DNA from: Terripilifer sp031921685
Lineage (GTDB): Bacteria > Pseudomonadota > Alphaproteobacteria > Rhizobiales > Beijerinckiaceae
Direction of reading: 5' to 3'
Length of the DNA: 64,000 nt
Assembly: GCF_031921685.1 (NCBI RefSeq)
Contig: NZ_JAPDHU010000003.1
Coordinates: 186,001-250,000, forward strand
Under the pieces are notes generated by a model, which saw nothing but the letters and a program-made list of their open reading frames with translations, did not search any database and was not told the origin of the DNA. Positions 51,358-60,657 of the stretch are shown here, piece by piece (within the stretch, counting starts at the first letter, position 1; the number at the start of each line of letters is the position of its first letter). A program made the translations under genes and the position numbers.

Positions 51358-52254
51358 TTGGTTTCTGCCGTTCTCATCGCAGGCCCGACGGCAAGCGGCA
51401 AGTCCGCGCTGGCGATTTCCCTCGGGAGCCGCCTGGGCGGGACCGTGATCAACGCCGATTCCATGCAGGTCTACCGGGATCTGCGGGTCATCACCGCGCG
51501 CCCCACGGCCGAGGAGGAGGCGGCCCTGCCCCACCGCCTGTTTGGCCATGTCGATGCCGCCACCAATTACTCTACCGGCTTCTGGATCGCCGACGCCATC
51601 GCGACCATCAAGGCCGAGCGGGCGCAGGGCCGCCTGCCGATCCTGTGCGGCGGCACCGGGCTCTATTTCAAGGCCCTGCTGCGCGGCCTGTCCGACATCC
51701 CGAAAGTGCCCGATGACATCCGCGCCCGCGTGCGGGCGCAGGCCGAGGGGCTGCCGCCGGCCGTCCTGCATGAACGCCTCAAAGCGCTCGACCCGCTGAC
51801 GGCGGCAGGCCTGCGCCCGAGCGACCCGCAACGCATCCTGCGCGCCCTGGAGGTGTTCGAAGCGACGGGCCAGCCGCTCAAGAGCTTTCAGGAGAAACGC
51901 GCCGCGCCTCTGCTCGATGCCGCGCAATGCCGCTGCATTTTCCTCGCGCCGGAGCGTGCCGAACTCTTCCACCGTATCGACCGGCGTTTCGACATAATGA
52001 TGGAAGCGGGCGCTCTGGACGAAGTCAAAGCGCTCGCCGCCCGCGATCTCGATCCGGCTTTGCCCGCCATGCGCGCCCACGGCGTGCCTGGGCTCATCGC
52101 TTATTTACGAGGACTGGCGACACGCGAAGACGCGGTCGCCAAAGGCAAGCTCGACACGCGCCATTATGCGAAGCGCCAGTTCACCTGGTTCCGTCACCAG
52201 CTTCCCGAGTTTGAATGGATGAGCGTCGAGGCGGCGCAAGGGCTCATGCTGTAG
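51358..52254 (+). CDS. miaA: tRNA dimethylallyltransferase
   Basis: 298 aa from TTG at 51358, which has GGAG seven bases upstream; another in-frame TTG at 51331 has poorer spacing. Adds dimethylallyl to A37 of tRNAs reading UNN codons. P-loop LIAGPTASGKSAL near residue 5, INADSMQVYRDL near 33, GGTGLYFKALLRGL near 96 and SDPQRILRALEVFEATGQPL near 155. Normal length. Confidence 0.95.
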   Translation: MVSAVLIAGPTASGKSALAISLGSRLGGTVINADSMQVYRDLRVITARPTAEEEAALPHRLFGHVDAATNYSTGFWIADAIATIKAERAQGRLPILCGGTGLYFKALLRGLSDIPKVPDDIRARVRAQAEGLPPAVLHERLKALDPLTAAGLRPSDPQRILRALEVFEATGQPLKSFQEKRAAPLLDAAQCRCIFLAPERAELFHRIDRRFDIMMEAGALDEVKALAARDLDPALPAMRAHGVPGLIAYLRGLATREDAVAKGKLDTRHYAKRQFTWFRHQLPEFEWMSVEAAQGLML

Positions 52255-52256
52255 TT

Positions 52257-53108
52257 TCAATCGCCCGCGCACTGCGTCGAAGTCACCGCCTCCAAACGGC
52301 CGGGGATCGAGGCATTGCGGCTGAAGCCACCGACTGGCGCGGAGACTTTCCACGTTCCATTCATCGTCAGCGTGCCACCTGTATCGGAGACCGTCTGCGT
52401 ATAGCTGCCGCCGCCCGACCAGGGCACGCCACCCGCCGAGCCACCGAGCGAAAAAGCGCCGCCAGTCTCGCCGGACGGCGTGAACGTATAACGCTGCCCC
52501 GACATCTTGCCCTTGGGGCTGAGGCTGAACGGCTTGGTGAGATCGCAGATCATATGATCGATCACCAGATCGTGGGCGCTCACGGTGTAATGATACACTT
52601 TCTTCTTGCACAGTTGATCGACGAGATCGGCGGCAATCTTGTCAGCCGTTTCGATGAGATTGCTGTTCTTGACGTTGCCCTCAAGCCACGCGACCGTCTT
52701 GCCAGTCACCAGATTGGTGACGTCAAGCACATAGTCGAGACCACCGTCGTTATCGAAGCCGGCCGCGCCATTGACCGCGTCGGAGACGACGACCTTGCTC
52801 TGTGAAAGGCCATTCTTCTGCGAATACCCTTTGTTCTGCAGCATCTCTTCGGTCTGACGCCCTCTGATCGCCTCTTGACTGACATCGACAGCCTTGACGT
52901 CGCAGCGGCCGTTGCTCTGCGCCTTCTCCACCGCCGCCGCGATCGCCGAGCGCAGCGCATTCTCGAAACTGGCGACCTGGCCCGGCGCCGTATCACCTGG
53001 GTTCATCACCAGGACGGAGCCCATAGCCATACGAATTTCCGCCGTCGCGGGCATGGCCAGGACCATCATCCCCACCAACGCCCAAAGCCCATTCCGAACC
53101 ACCATCAT
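52257..53108 (-). CDS. Exported protein of unknown function
   Basis: 283 aa with a signal peptide (LWALVGMMVLAMPATA). The mature part opens with an alpha/beta region like lipoprotein-type curli or penicillin-binding-activator folds (ENALRSAIAAAVEKAQSNGR, then LDYVLDVTNLVTGKTV). A Gly/Ser-rich second half (FSLGGSAGGVPWSGGGSYTQ) looks like an extended or beta structure. Two Cys in the first half and one at the end. No family recognised. Convergent with miaA, two bases apart. Confidence 0.65.
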   Translation of the reverse strand: MMVVRNGLWALVGMMVLAMPATAEIRMAMGSVLVMNPGDTAPGQVASFENALRSAIAAAVEKAQSNGRCDVKAVDVSQEAIRGRQTEEMLQNKGYSQKNGLSQSKVVVSDAVNGAAGFDNDGGLDYVLDVTNLVTGKTVAWLEGNVKNSNLIETADKIAADLVDQLCKKKVYHYTVSAHDLVIDHMICDLTKPFSLSPKGKMSGQRYTFTPSGETGGAFSLGGSAGGVPWSGGGSYTQTVSDTGGTLTMNGTWKVSAPVGGFSRNASIPGRLEAVTSTQCAGD

Positions 53109-53248
53109 CGCTGAGCCCCGCCTTCGCCCCGTCGGCGCAAATCATCTTCGCATCCGCAAACATTTTCAACTGGCCTGGGCCGACCTTGACCATTGACGGC
53201 CCCGGCGCGCGGGGCTCTACTTCGTTCAGACGATGAGGAGAGAACGCC

Positions 53249-53689
53249 ATGAAGCAGCCCGCTGGTCGCTCGACATTCCGCTGTGACGCCATTGCCCCCA
53301 CCCTCGGTCGCCGTCATCTCCTCCTCGCCCTGGCCGCCCTGCCCTTGCTCGCCCGTCGCGCGCGCGCCGAGCAAGGTCTGAAAATCGGCACGCTCGTCGA
53401 TGCGCAGGGTCATGCCAGCGCGCAAGCCGTTGCGGCCAATGGCCAATCCATTACCCTGCGCGGCTATTACGCCCCGACGACCGCCGACGGCCGCTTCGAT
53501 CTCTACGAAGGCCCCGCCGCCCCCTGCCAACTCTGCGGCATGATCCACGATGCCGGCACCAATATCAGCGTCGAAGCCGAGGCACCGGCCGATGCCGCCA
53601 TGACAAAAATGATCGAAGTGACCGGCCGGCTCGCGGCCACGGCCGGAGAGCCGCCGCGCCTCATCGCCGCCACCGCCTCCGTCGCTTAA
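53249..53689 (+). CDS. Small exported protein with CxxC motif
   Basis: 146 aa from ATG at 53249 (GAGGAGAGAACGCC upstream). The N-terminus has GRRHLLLALAALPLLARRAR, a Tat-like twin-Arg or Sec signal peptide. The mature part is about 105 residues with AAPCQLCGMIHDAG, a CxxC followed by His, near residue 91, which could bind metal or be redox active. A TLRGYYAP segment suggests an OB-like barrel. Unrecognised family. It is 17 bases upstream of the amidohydrolase and probably in its operon. Confidence 0.7.
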   Translation: MKQPAGRSTFRCDAIAPTLGRRHLLLALAALPLLARRARAEQGLKIGTLVDAQGHASAQAVAANGQSITLRGYYAPTTADGRFDLYEGPAAPCQLCGMIHDAGTNISVEAEAPADAAMTKMIEVTGRLAATAGEPPRLIAATASVA

Positions 53690-53706
53690 TCTCAAAGGCC
53701 CATCCC

Positions 53707-55395
53707 ATGCCCCGCTTCATGGCTCACCTGAGCATTGGCGTGTGTGCGCTCGCGCTTACAATCTTCACCGCGCAAGCACAGAACGCCGACACGATCCTGC
53801 GTAATGGCAAGATTTATACGGTCGACAAGGATTTCCGCACCGCCCAGGCCGTGGCCATTCGCGACGGCCGCATCAGCGCCGTCGGCGACGATGCAACCGT
53901 GATGAAGGAGGCCGGGCCGACGACGCAGATCATCGATCTCGCCGGCCGCACGGTCATCCCTGGCCTCACCGACACCCACCTGCATCAATCCTTCGCCGCC
54001 ACCAACCTGCCAGCCGTCCAGCTCATCGAGGCCCGCTCGGTCGCCGACGTGCAACAGCGCATCGCCGAGCGCGCGGCACAAACACCTGCCGGCCAGTGGA
54101 TCGTCGCCTCCTCCGGCTGGCACGAAAGCCTGCTGTCCGAAGGCCGTCTGCCGACCCGTTACGAACTCGACAAAGCCGCGCCCGACAATCCGGTGATCAT
54201 CCCGCGCGGCGGCCATGTGGTGACCGTCAACAGCAAGGCGCTGGAACTCGCCGGCATCACCAAGGAGACGAAGAACCCCGCCGGCGGTGTGATCGTGCGC
54301 GATCCCGCGACCGGCGAAGCGACCGGCGTTCTCCTGGAATCCGCTGCCTATTTCGCCCGCAAGGTGCAGCCGCCGCCCCCGCCGCCCGAACGCTTTCTCG
54401 AACTTCTGAAAGCGCAAATGCAGCAGTTGAATGCGCTCGGCATTGTCGGCGTGGTTGAACCGGGCATCGACGAGCGGATCGCCGGCCTCTACCAGCGCCT
54501 GCGCGAAAGCGGCGACATGACAGTGCGCACCGACCTGCTGTATCGCGCGACAAGCCTCGAACAGGTGCAAAAAGGCCTCGCCATGCGCGAGATGAAGAAC
54601 GACGACATGCTGCGCTTCGTCGGCTTCAAATTCCTGCTCGACGGCGGCGTCGAAGGCGCCCGCCTGCGCGAGCCCTATCAGATCGTTCCCGGCGAACAGC
54701 CGGACAAAGACTACCGCGGTCTCCTCCTGCTGCCGCCCGGCGGCGAGGACGAATGGTCGAAAGCCCTGCAACTCATCGCCGAAGCGGGATTGCAGACGCA
54801 GACCCATGCGGTCGGCGACGAAACCATCGACGTCGTCGTGCGCAATTACGAGAAGGTCAATGCTGCAAGGCCCATCCGCGATCTGCGCTGGACCGTGATG
54901 CATATCTTCCTGCCAAGCGATGCCGCGCTCAAAACCATGAGCAGCCTCGGCATCATGGCGACCGTGCAGGACCACGCCGTCCTCCTCGGCCACAACCAGC
55001 GGCGCTGGTGGGGCGATGCGCGTGCCGCCTACGCCATCCCGATCCGCAAGATCCTCGATGCCAAAATCATGACCGGCGGCGGTTCCGACGGGCCTGTCGT
55101 GCCATTCGATCCCTTCCAATCCATGTGGTGGATGACGACCCGCCAGACCTTGAACGGCTATGCGCTGGGCCCCGAACAGGCGATCACGCCGCGCGAGGCA
55201 CTGACGCTCTACACCATCAACAATGCCATTCTCATGGGTGTGGAAAAGGAACGCGGTTCCATCGAGACGGGCAAACTGGCCGATATCGTCGTCCTGTCGA
55301 AAGACATTCTGGCGATCCCGCCGGCGGAAATCCGCGACACCAAGGCGCTGATGACTTTGCTCGGCGGCAAAGTGGTGCACCGCAGAGAGATATAG
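53707..55395 (+). CDS. Amidohydrolase family protein (YtcJ/Amidohydro_3 type), exported
   Basis: 562 aa with a signal peptide ending IFTAQAQ. Metal-dependent hydrolase features: ADTILRNGKIYTVDKDF near residue 25, the HxH equivalent in VIPGLTDTHLHQS near 82, later QTHAVGDETI near 360 with a metal His, and the carboxy-proximal GSDGPVVPFDPF near 459. The Amidohydro_3 family acts on N-acyl amino acids, amides and imides. Export is less common for the family. The CxxC protein precedes it. Followed by a palindromic element. Confidence 0.88.
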   Translation: MPRFMAHLSIGVCALALTIFTAQAQNADTILRNGKIYTVDKDFRTAQAVAIRDGRISAVGDDATVMKEAGPTTQIIDLAGRTVIPGLTDTHLHQSFAATNLPAVQLIEARSVADVQQRIAERAAQTPAGQWIVASSGWHESLLSEGRLPTRYELDKAAPDNPVIIPRGGHVVTVNSKALELAGITKETKNPAGGVIVRDPATGEATGVLLESAAYFARKVQPPPPPPERFLELLKAQMQQLNALGIVGVVEPGIDERIAGLYQRLRESGDMTVRTDLLYRATSLEQVQKGLAMREMKNDDMLRFVGFKFLLDGGVEGARLREPYQIVPGEQPDKDYRGLLLLPPGGEDEWSKALQLIAEAGLQTQTHAVGDETIDVVVRNYEKVNAARPIRDLRWTVMHIFLPSDAALKTMSSLGIMATVQDHAVLLGHNQRRWWGDARAAYAIPIRKILDAKIMTGGGSDGPVVPFDPFQSMWWMTTRQTLNGYALGPEQAITPREALTLYTINNAILMGVEKERGSIETGKLADIVVLSKDILAIPPAEIRDTKALMTLLGGKVVHRREI

Positions 55396-55422
55396 ACTCT
55401 AACAGGATGTTGAAAAACCTTG

Positions 55423-55570
55423 GTGTCATCCCCGACAGCCGCACAGCGGCTGGGCGGGGATCCAGGGCGAGTGGTAGAACGCCGGCGAAACGATCCTGCT
55501 GCATTCATGCAACGTTGTACCGCTCGCCCCTGGATTCCCGCTCGCGCCTGCGGCGCGTCGGGAATGACAC
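55423..55570. repeat. Interspersed palindromic element, subfamily B, copy 2
   Basis: 148 bp with ends GTGTCATCC and GGAATGACAC and inner GGGGATCCAGG/CCCCTGGATTCCC arms. It fills the convergent gap between the amidohydrolase and Rieske genes. Confidence 0.88.
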
Positions 55571-55591
55571 GGAGAGTTGCGCAACAGCCTG

Positions 55592-56641
55592 CTAAGCCGC
55601 TTCTTCCTGAGCCAGAAGAGCCGCCAACTGCCGCCGCACGCGGATGGCGCTGACATCGCCGACGCCGGACAATTCGCTGCGCGCATTGGCATAGCGATCG
55701 ACCAATGGTTCGATCTTTTCGAGCGCTTCGACGTCTTCCTCGCGGGTCTTGATCACCGCCGTACGCAGCCAGTCATCGAACTCGACTGAGTCCAACCGCA
55801 CATTGCGGACGATGCCGCTGAAATCGTGGGTCGCGTGCGGACTGGCTGGCGTGACGCCCTGCAAATGATTTGAAATGCCGAGCAGTCGGCGCGCCCCACG
55901 GCTCGCCGCGGTATGAAAGCGCAAGAAGGTGACGATGAGTCCGGGTCCATGGAAGATCGAGCCGATTTCGATATCGAGCGGCTCGACATTCTCCGGAAAA
56001 GCTTGCCGCGCATAGGGCATGTCCGCACTCTGATCTGTCATCATGCGAATGCAGCGAATCCGCTCATCGGCTTCATCCGACGGCGCGGTATCGCCCGCAG
56101 CCGGAGCTTCAATCGTCTTGAGATGCAGAAAGCCGACGTGGCTCAGGTCCATCACATTATCGATAACCAGCGACCAGCGCGCCTTGATGCTGGTAAGACC
56201 GTTGTCGACTGTCTTCCAACCTGATACCCCCATGCCAATCTCGGCTAGCGCCGGCATCAAGTCCGGATCGGCTTGTTCCGTGCGCCCCATCCATATCCAG
56301 ATAGCGCCACCGCGTTCGATCAGCGGATAGATGCGCTGACGAAAATTGCGCGGCAAAGAATCCTGCGCCGGAATACGCACGCAGGCGCCCTGCGGATTAT
56401 AGGTGAAGCCGTGATAGGGACACATGATGTCGTCGCCGATCAGCCGCCCATCCCTGAGCGGATGGGTGCGATGCGGACACAGTCCAAACATCGCCACCGG
56501 CTCGCCATTTTCCTTGCGGTAGAAGACAATCGGCTCGTCCATGATCGTGCGCTCGAACGGCTGCCGGCTGATCTCCTGGCCCCAGGCCGCCATATACCAG
56601 GCGTTGCGGATATAGGGCCGGTCTGAATTGAACGGATACAT
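55592..56641 (-). CDS. Rieske non-haem iron oxygenase, alpha subunit (VanA-like), copy 1
   Basis: 349 aa. Rieske cluster ligands in CPHRTHPL and CPYHGFTYNPQG near residues 56-80. Mononuclear iron site DLSHVGFLH near 165-173. The family O-demethylates or hydroxylates aromatic acids such as vanillate or dicamba and needs a separate reductase, which is not in the window. It follows the second Rieske gene by 11 bases in the same direction, so both belong to one operon. Start ATG at 56641. Confidence 0.9.
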   Translation of the reverse strand: MYPFNSDRPYIRNAWYMAAWGQEISRQPFERTIMDEPIVFYRKENGEPVAMFGLCPHRTHPLRDGRLIGDDIMCPYHGFTYNPQGACVRIPAQDSLPRNFRQRIYPLIERGGAIWIWMGRTEQADPDLMPALAEIGMGVSGWKTVDNGLTSIKARWSLVIDNVMDLSHVGFLHLKTIEAPAAGDTAPSDEADERIRCIRMMTDQSADMPYARQAFPENVEPLDIEIGSIFHGPGLIVTFLRFHTAASRGARRLLGISNHLQGVTPASPHATHDFSGIVRNVRLDSVEFDDWLRTAVIKTREEDVEALEKIEPLVDRYANARSELSGVGDVSAIRVRRQLAALLAQEEAA

Positions 56642-56652
56642 GCCGCCTCCCC

Positions 56653-57705
56653 TCAGGCCCGGCGTTCCTGCGCGATCAGGCGCTCGATGATGCGACGCGC
56701 CCGCAACGAGCCGCCATCGACCTTGAGATCAAGCTCCGGCGGATAGCCCGGCTCATAGGCCGTGATGATTTCCTCGATCGCTTCGCTGGCATCGATGTCT
56801 TCGGTGAAGACTCTGGGGGCGCCTTCGCGCCACAGCCGGCTGACCTCTTCATCCTCGGTGCGATAGTTGCGCGTGATCGCCCAGAAATAGTGAGCGCTGT
56901 GCGCCCGCTCCGGCGTGATGCAGTGAATGGCCTTATGGCTGAACACCTGCGCGCCCGCTTGCCCCGTCGCCTTGGCATCGAGATGGGTGATGTGAAAGCC
57001 GGGCGCGATGAACTCTGCCACCTGATGCCGGTCGATACGTCCGTCAAGCCCCATGGCGCGGATGAACATCGGCGGCGATATGGCATTGTTCATGTCGCGA
57101 GTGACTCGCACCGAACGCTCGTCGAACTCCATGCTCGTCGGCGCGCTCACCACATCGTCGGAACCGATGGAGCCGGGATGCAAATAAGAAAGATGCGACA
57201 GATCGAGAAGATTCTCGTTCAGCAATTGCGCTCTTGCTTTCATGTGCAAGGTGCCGCGCACGACCTTCCATTTGGGATCGTCCAGCCAGGGGTGGCCTGG
57301 GATCATGCTTTTGTCAGCGGCATTCTCCTCCCCCATCCAGATCCACAGCAGTCCACCGCTCTCCACCAGGGGATAGCGATGGACCCGGCATTTCTCCGGA
57401 ATGCTGCTTTGTGAGGGAATCTCCACCGCACGCCCGTCATTCGCATAAAGAATGCCATGGTAGGAGCAACGCACATTGTCGCCCTGCAGGAAGCCCTTGC
57501 TAAGCGGCATCTGCCGATGAATGCAGCGATCGGCCAAAGCCACGGCCGTATTGTCTTGCGTGCGATAGAAGCAAATCGGCTCGCCCAGAATCCAGCGCGA
57601 CTTCAAATCGCATCCGAAATCCTCGGCATGACCGGCGACGTACCATTGGTTCTTCGGAAATTCCAACGGATAGCCAGGCTTCGTGGCGTGCGTAGCAACA
57701 TTCAT
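56653..57705 (-). CDS. Rieske non-haem iron oxygenase, alpha subunit (VanA-like), copy 2
   Basis: 350 aa from ATG at 57705. Cluster ligands in RCIHRQMPL and CSYHGILYANDG; iron site NLLDLSHLSYLH near 165-176. Related to copy 1 in plan but clearly diverged, so the two probably handle different aromatic substrates or ring positions, or form a mixed oligomer. Located between the MFS transporter and copy 1. Confidence 0.9.
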   Translation of the reverse strand: MNVATHATKPGYPLEFPKNQWYVAGHAEDFGCDLKSRWILGEPICFYRTQDNTAVALADRCIHRQMPLSKGFLQGDNVRCSYHGILYANDGRAVEIPSQSSIPEKCRVHRYPLVESGGLLWIWMGEENAADKSMIPGHPWLDDPKWKVVRGTLHMKARAQLLNENLLDLSHLSYLHPGSIGSDDVVSAPTSMEFDERSVRVTRDMNNAISPPMFIRAMGLDGRIDRHQVAEFIAPGFHITHLDAKATGQAGAQVFSHKAIHCITPERAHSAHYFWAITRNYRTEDEEVSRLWREGAPRVFTEDIDASEAIEEIITAYEPGYPPELDLKVDGGSLRARRIIERLIAQERRA

Positions 57706-57757
57706 CGGATGCCCTTTCAGAGGCGTTTTCTCATGACGATTTCTAATGACGCTCTCT

Positions 57758-59101
57758 CTAATGACGCTCCTGGGCCGACGAGGAGAAGAACTCCTCGTTG
57801 TAAGGACTGCGGTAGAGCGTCCCCAGGAAACTGATGACCACCATGGCCGCGACATAGAGGGCGATCGCCATCGACGAGCCGTAATAGGCATAGAGCGATG
57901 TGGCGATCACCGGCGCGATACCGCCGCCCAGAATGGCGCCGACATTGGCGACGATGGAAATACCGCTGAAGCGCATCGACGGCGGAAACAGCGCCGCGAT
58001 CAAGGCGGACTGCGCGCCCAACATGCCCGCGATCACCACGGCCGTCACCGAATAGGCCAGGATCATCGCCGGAATGCTGGTGCTGTCGACCAGCCAGAAG
58101 AACGGAATGGCCCACAGGATGCCGACCGTTGCCGCCAGCAGATAGACTTTCCGCACGGTGAAGCGATCGGAGAAGTAGGCGAAGATCAACGTCGTCAAAA
58201 ACCAGATCGTCGCCGCCAGCAAAGTGAAATCGAGCATCCGGTTGCGCGGCAGTTTCAACACCGACGTGCCGTAGGACGGCATATAGACGAGCACGAGATA
58301 GCCAAGCGTCGTCGAGCCGATGATGGTCGCCGTGCCGGCGATCAGGGCCAGCGGATGTTCCATGATGACGGCGATCAACGGCGAGCGCGCGATTTCTCGC
58401 TTCTGTTCCATCTTCGCGAACACCGGGCTTTCCGAAATGGTCATGCGCACGACGAAGCCGACGACGATGAGGATCGCCGACAGCAGGAACGGAATGCGCC
58501 AGCCCCAGCTCTGGAAAGCTTCACTCGGCAACCAGGAGCCGACGGCGATGAAGGCCAGAACGGAAAGAATGATGCCGGCAGGAATACCCATCTGCGGAAA
58601 GGCGCCATAGACCGCACGCTTGCGCGGCGGCGCATGTTCGACCGCCATCAGCACGGCGGCCCCCCATTCGCCACCGACACCGAAACCTTGCAGCAGGCGC
58701 AGCAGAACGAGAAGGATCGGCGCGGCGATGCCGATCGATTCATAGTTTGGCAGAAGACCGATCAGCAGGGTCGACACGCCCATGATGGCGAGCGTCAGCA
58801 CCAGCATCGGCTTGCGCCCGATGCGATCGCCGAAATGCCCCATGACCGCGCCGCCCAAAGGCCGCGCGATGAAGCCGACGCTGAAGGTGGCCAAGGCGGC
58901 CAGCGTACCGGCGAGCGGCGAGACATTCGGGAAAAACTGCGGCGCGAACACCAAGGCAGCGGCGGCGCCGTAGATGAAGAAGTCATACCACTCGATGGTG
59001 GCGCCGACCAAACAGGCCGCGAGGATGCGACGCCGCTCAGAGTTTGAAACGGTCTGCGGCTTGTCCGCATCCATGGGCAAAACGGTCGCTGTACTGGTCA
59101 A
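57758..59101 (-). CDS. MFS transporter, metabolite:H+ symporter type
   Basis: 447 aa from TTG at 59101, preceded by GAGGGAGGGAGCC; ATGs at 59116 and 59074 are alternatives. Twelve helices. Typical MHS/ShiA-like start ACLVGATIEWYDFFIYGAAA, loop motif GHFGDRIGRKPML near 92, and GFGVGGEWGAAVLMAVEH near 135. The family imports shikimate, citrate, proline, aromatic acids and related compounds. Within the Rieske operon it probably imports the substrate. Confidence 0.9.
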   Translation of the reverse strand: MTSTATVLPMDADKPQTVSNSERRRILAACLVGATIEWYDFFIYGAAAALVFAPQFFPNVSPLAGTLAALATFSVGFIARPLGGAVMGHFGDRIGRKPMLVLTLAIMGVSTLLIGLLPNYESIGIAAPILLVLLRLLQGFGVGGEWGAAVLMAVEHAPPRKRAVYGAFPQMGIPAGIILSVLAFIAVGSWLPSEAFQSWGWRIPFLLSAILIVVGFVVRMTISESPVFAKMEQKREIARSPLIAVIMEHPLALIAGTATIIGSTTLGYLVLVYMPSYGTSVLKLPRNRMLDFTLLAATIWFLTTLIFAYFSDRFTVRKVYLLAATVGILWAIPFFWLVDSTSIPAMILAYSVTAVVIAGMLGAQSALIAALFPPSMRFSGISIVANVGAILGGGIAPVIATSLYAYYGSSMAIALYVAAMVVISFLGTLYRSPYNEEFFSSSAQERH

Positions 59102-59218
59102 GGCTCCCTCCCTCATTTGGCCGGCCGGGCCGGCGGGCGCGCGCGCCCTCATCTCCCGCACAACTCCGACTTCGCCCCTTCCCTGGGCGACCCGGCCAAC
59201 CTCGTCCCTCAACGATGA

Positions 59219-59256
59219 TTGACACATTATCGGACGTTATGTATTGTTATTGTGTC
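59219..59256 (+). promoter_or_regulatory. Promoter and overlapping dyad for the IclR gene
   Basis: TTGACA at 59219-59224 and TATTGT at 59242-59247 are separated by exactly 17 bases. An inverted repeat (GACACATTATC at 59221-59231, GTTATTGTGTC at 59246-59256, 9 of 11 matching) covers both boxes. This would fit autorepression by the IclR protein and control of the divergent MFS/Rieske operon. Confidence 0.65.
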
Positions 59257-59299
59257 TTCGACTCTTTCTAAATGTCAACCGGGGGCCGTGGAAAAGCAG

Positions 59300-60067
59300 A
59301 TGACCAAGCCGGATGCCGCGCCGACGCCAAACGATCGGGCCATGACTCTCGATCGCGGTTTGCAAGTGCTGAAACTGCTGGCGGCCAGCGAACAGGATTT
59401 GTCGGTGGCCGAAATCGCCCGCGCCGCAGGGCTGCATCGGCAGGCGGTTTATCGGCTGCTCGGCACGCTGGTGGATCATGCGCTGGCGGTGCAATCGAGC
59501 CCCGGCCGCTATCGCCTTGGCTTCGGCACGCTCAATCTCACCGGCTCACTCGTGCCGCGCTTGCAGGATGTCATCCGCCCGCACATGCGCGCTTTGGCCG
59601 AAGCCTGCCGCGCGACGGCCTTCTACTTCGTGCGCGAAGGCGATGAAGCGGTGGTGGTGCTGTTGACGCCGCCGCAAACGACCGACGTGCATCTCACCTT
59701 CAGCCAGGGCGCGCGCTATCCCTTGAATCGCGGCGCTGGCGGCGTCGCCATTCTGGCAACACGCGAACCTGGCCCGCTCGAAACCGACGATGTCAGAGAA
59801 GCGCGGCGCACCGGCGTCGCCGTCACCGCCGGCCAGTTGCATCGCGGTGCCGTCGGTGTCGCGGCGCCTCTCCTCTCGCAATCCTGGATGCGCGTCGACT
59901 CCAGCATCGGCGTCGCCACGGTGAGCGACGGCGCCGATCTCGAACAGATGAAACAAGCCGTTCTCGCCGCCGCCGACACGATCAACCGCGAGTTCAGCAT
60001 CTATTCGCCATCGGGGCAGAACCCCTATGCCCTTATCCCCGAGCCATCATCCGGCAAAGCCGCCTGA
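59300..60067 (+). CDS. IclR family transcriptional regulator
   Basis: 255 aa from ATG at 59300 (GGAAAAGCAG upstream); a GTG at 59288 is in frame. N-terminal winged helix: LDRGLQVLKLLAASEQDLSV, then HRQAVYRLLGTLVDHALAVQ. C-terminal IclR effector domain with RLGFGTLNL and the shortened ligand region GAGGVAILA. IclR proteins sense small aromatic or organic acids. Divergent from the transporter and oxygenase genes, so it is the likely local regulator. Its 3' end overlaps the convergent DUF924 gene by 21 bases. Confidence 0.9.
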   Translation: MTKPDAAPTPNDRAMTLDRGLQVLKLLAASEQDLSVAEIARAAGLHRQAVYRLLGTLVDHALAVQSSPGRYRLGFGTLNLTGSLVPRLQDVIRPHMRALAEACRATAFYFVREGDEAVVVLLTPPQTTDVHLTFSQGARYPLNRGAGGVAILATREPGPLETDDVREARRTGVAVTAGQLHRGAVGVAAPLLSQSWMRVDSSIGVATVSDGADLEQMKQAVLAAADTINREFSIYSPSGQNPYALIPEPSSGKAA

Positions 60068-60592
60068 TTCAAGAAACGCCCGTTCCTCAGCGGTTGTTTC
60101 ACGCCCCAGACTGCTGTTGCGATGGGGAAAGCGGCCGAAGCGTTCGATGATCTCCTGGTGCTCCAAAGCGAACTTGTGATTGTTCTCAAGGCCCGGCCGC
60201 GCGCAAAGCCGCGTGCACAGAACCTGATCTTCCAGCGCTTCGGAATGCATGAACGGCAGATAGAAAAACGCTTGCAGCGGCTCGGCCACCTGACGATCGA
60301 ATCCGCGCGCCAGCGCTTCGCGCGCGATCTGGCGGGCCAGACCATCGGTGGCGAAGGCATGCGCCGAATTGCGAAACAGATTGCGCGGAAACTGATCGAG
60401 CAGGAGCAGCAAGGCCAAGGCGCCTTCCGCGCTTTGCGCCCAATCGCTCAATTCGCAACGCGCGGCCGCCTCATGCGCGTTGAGAAAGCGCGCCTTGATC
60501 GCCGCGTCGAAAGCATCATCCTTGGCAAACCATTTGTCCGGCCCGGCATTCAACCAAAACCGCACGACATCTGCCGGTTCGATATTCATCAT
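60047..60592 (-). CDS. DUF924 family protein
   Basis: 181 aa. Family features are VVRFWLNAGPDKWFAKDDAF near residue 9, LLLLDQFPRNLFRNSAHAFA near 61 and FFYLPFMHSEALEDQ near 109. All-helical TPR-like fold in related structures; function is unknown. Convergent overlap with the IclR gene. Confidence 0.88.
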   Translation of the reverse strand: MMNIEPADVVRFWLNAGPDKWFAKDDAFDAAIKARFLNAHEAAARCELSDWAQSAEGALALLLLLDQFPRNLFRNSAHAFATDGLARQIAREALARGFDRQVAEPLQAFFYLPFMHSEALEDQVLCTRLCARPGLENNHKFALEHQEIIERFGRFPHRNSSLGRETTAEERAFLESGGFAG

Positions 60593-60657
60593 CCTGTCTC
60601 CAGTGGTGCCCGTTCTTGCAGGGGTTTATAGGATGGCCGACCACCGCGGAGCCAGCC

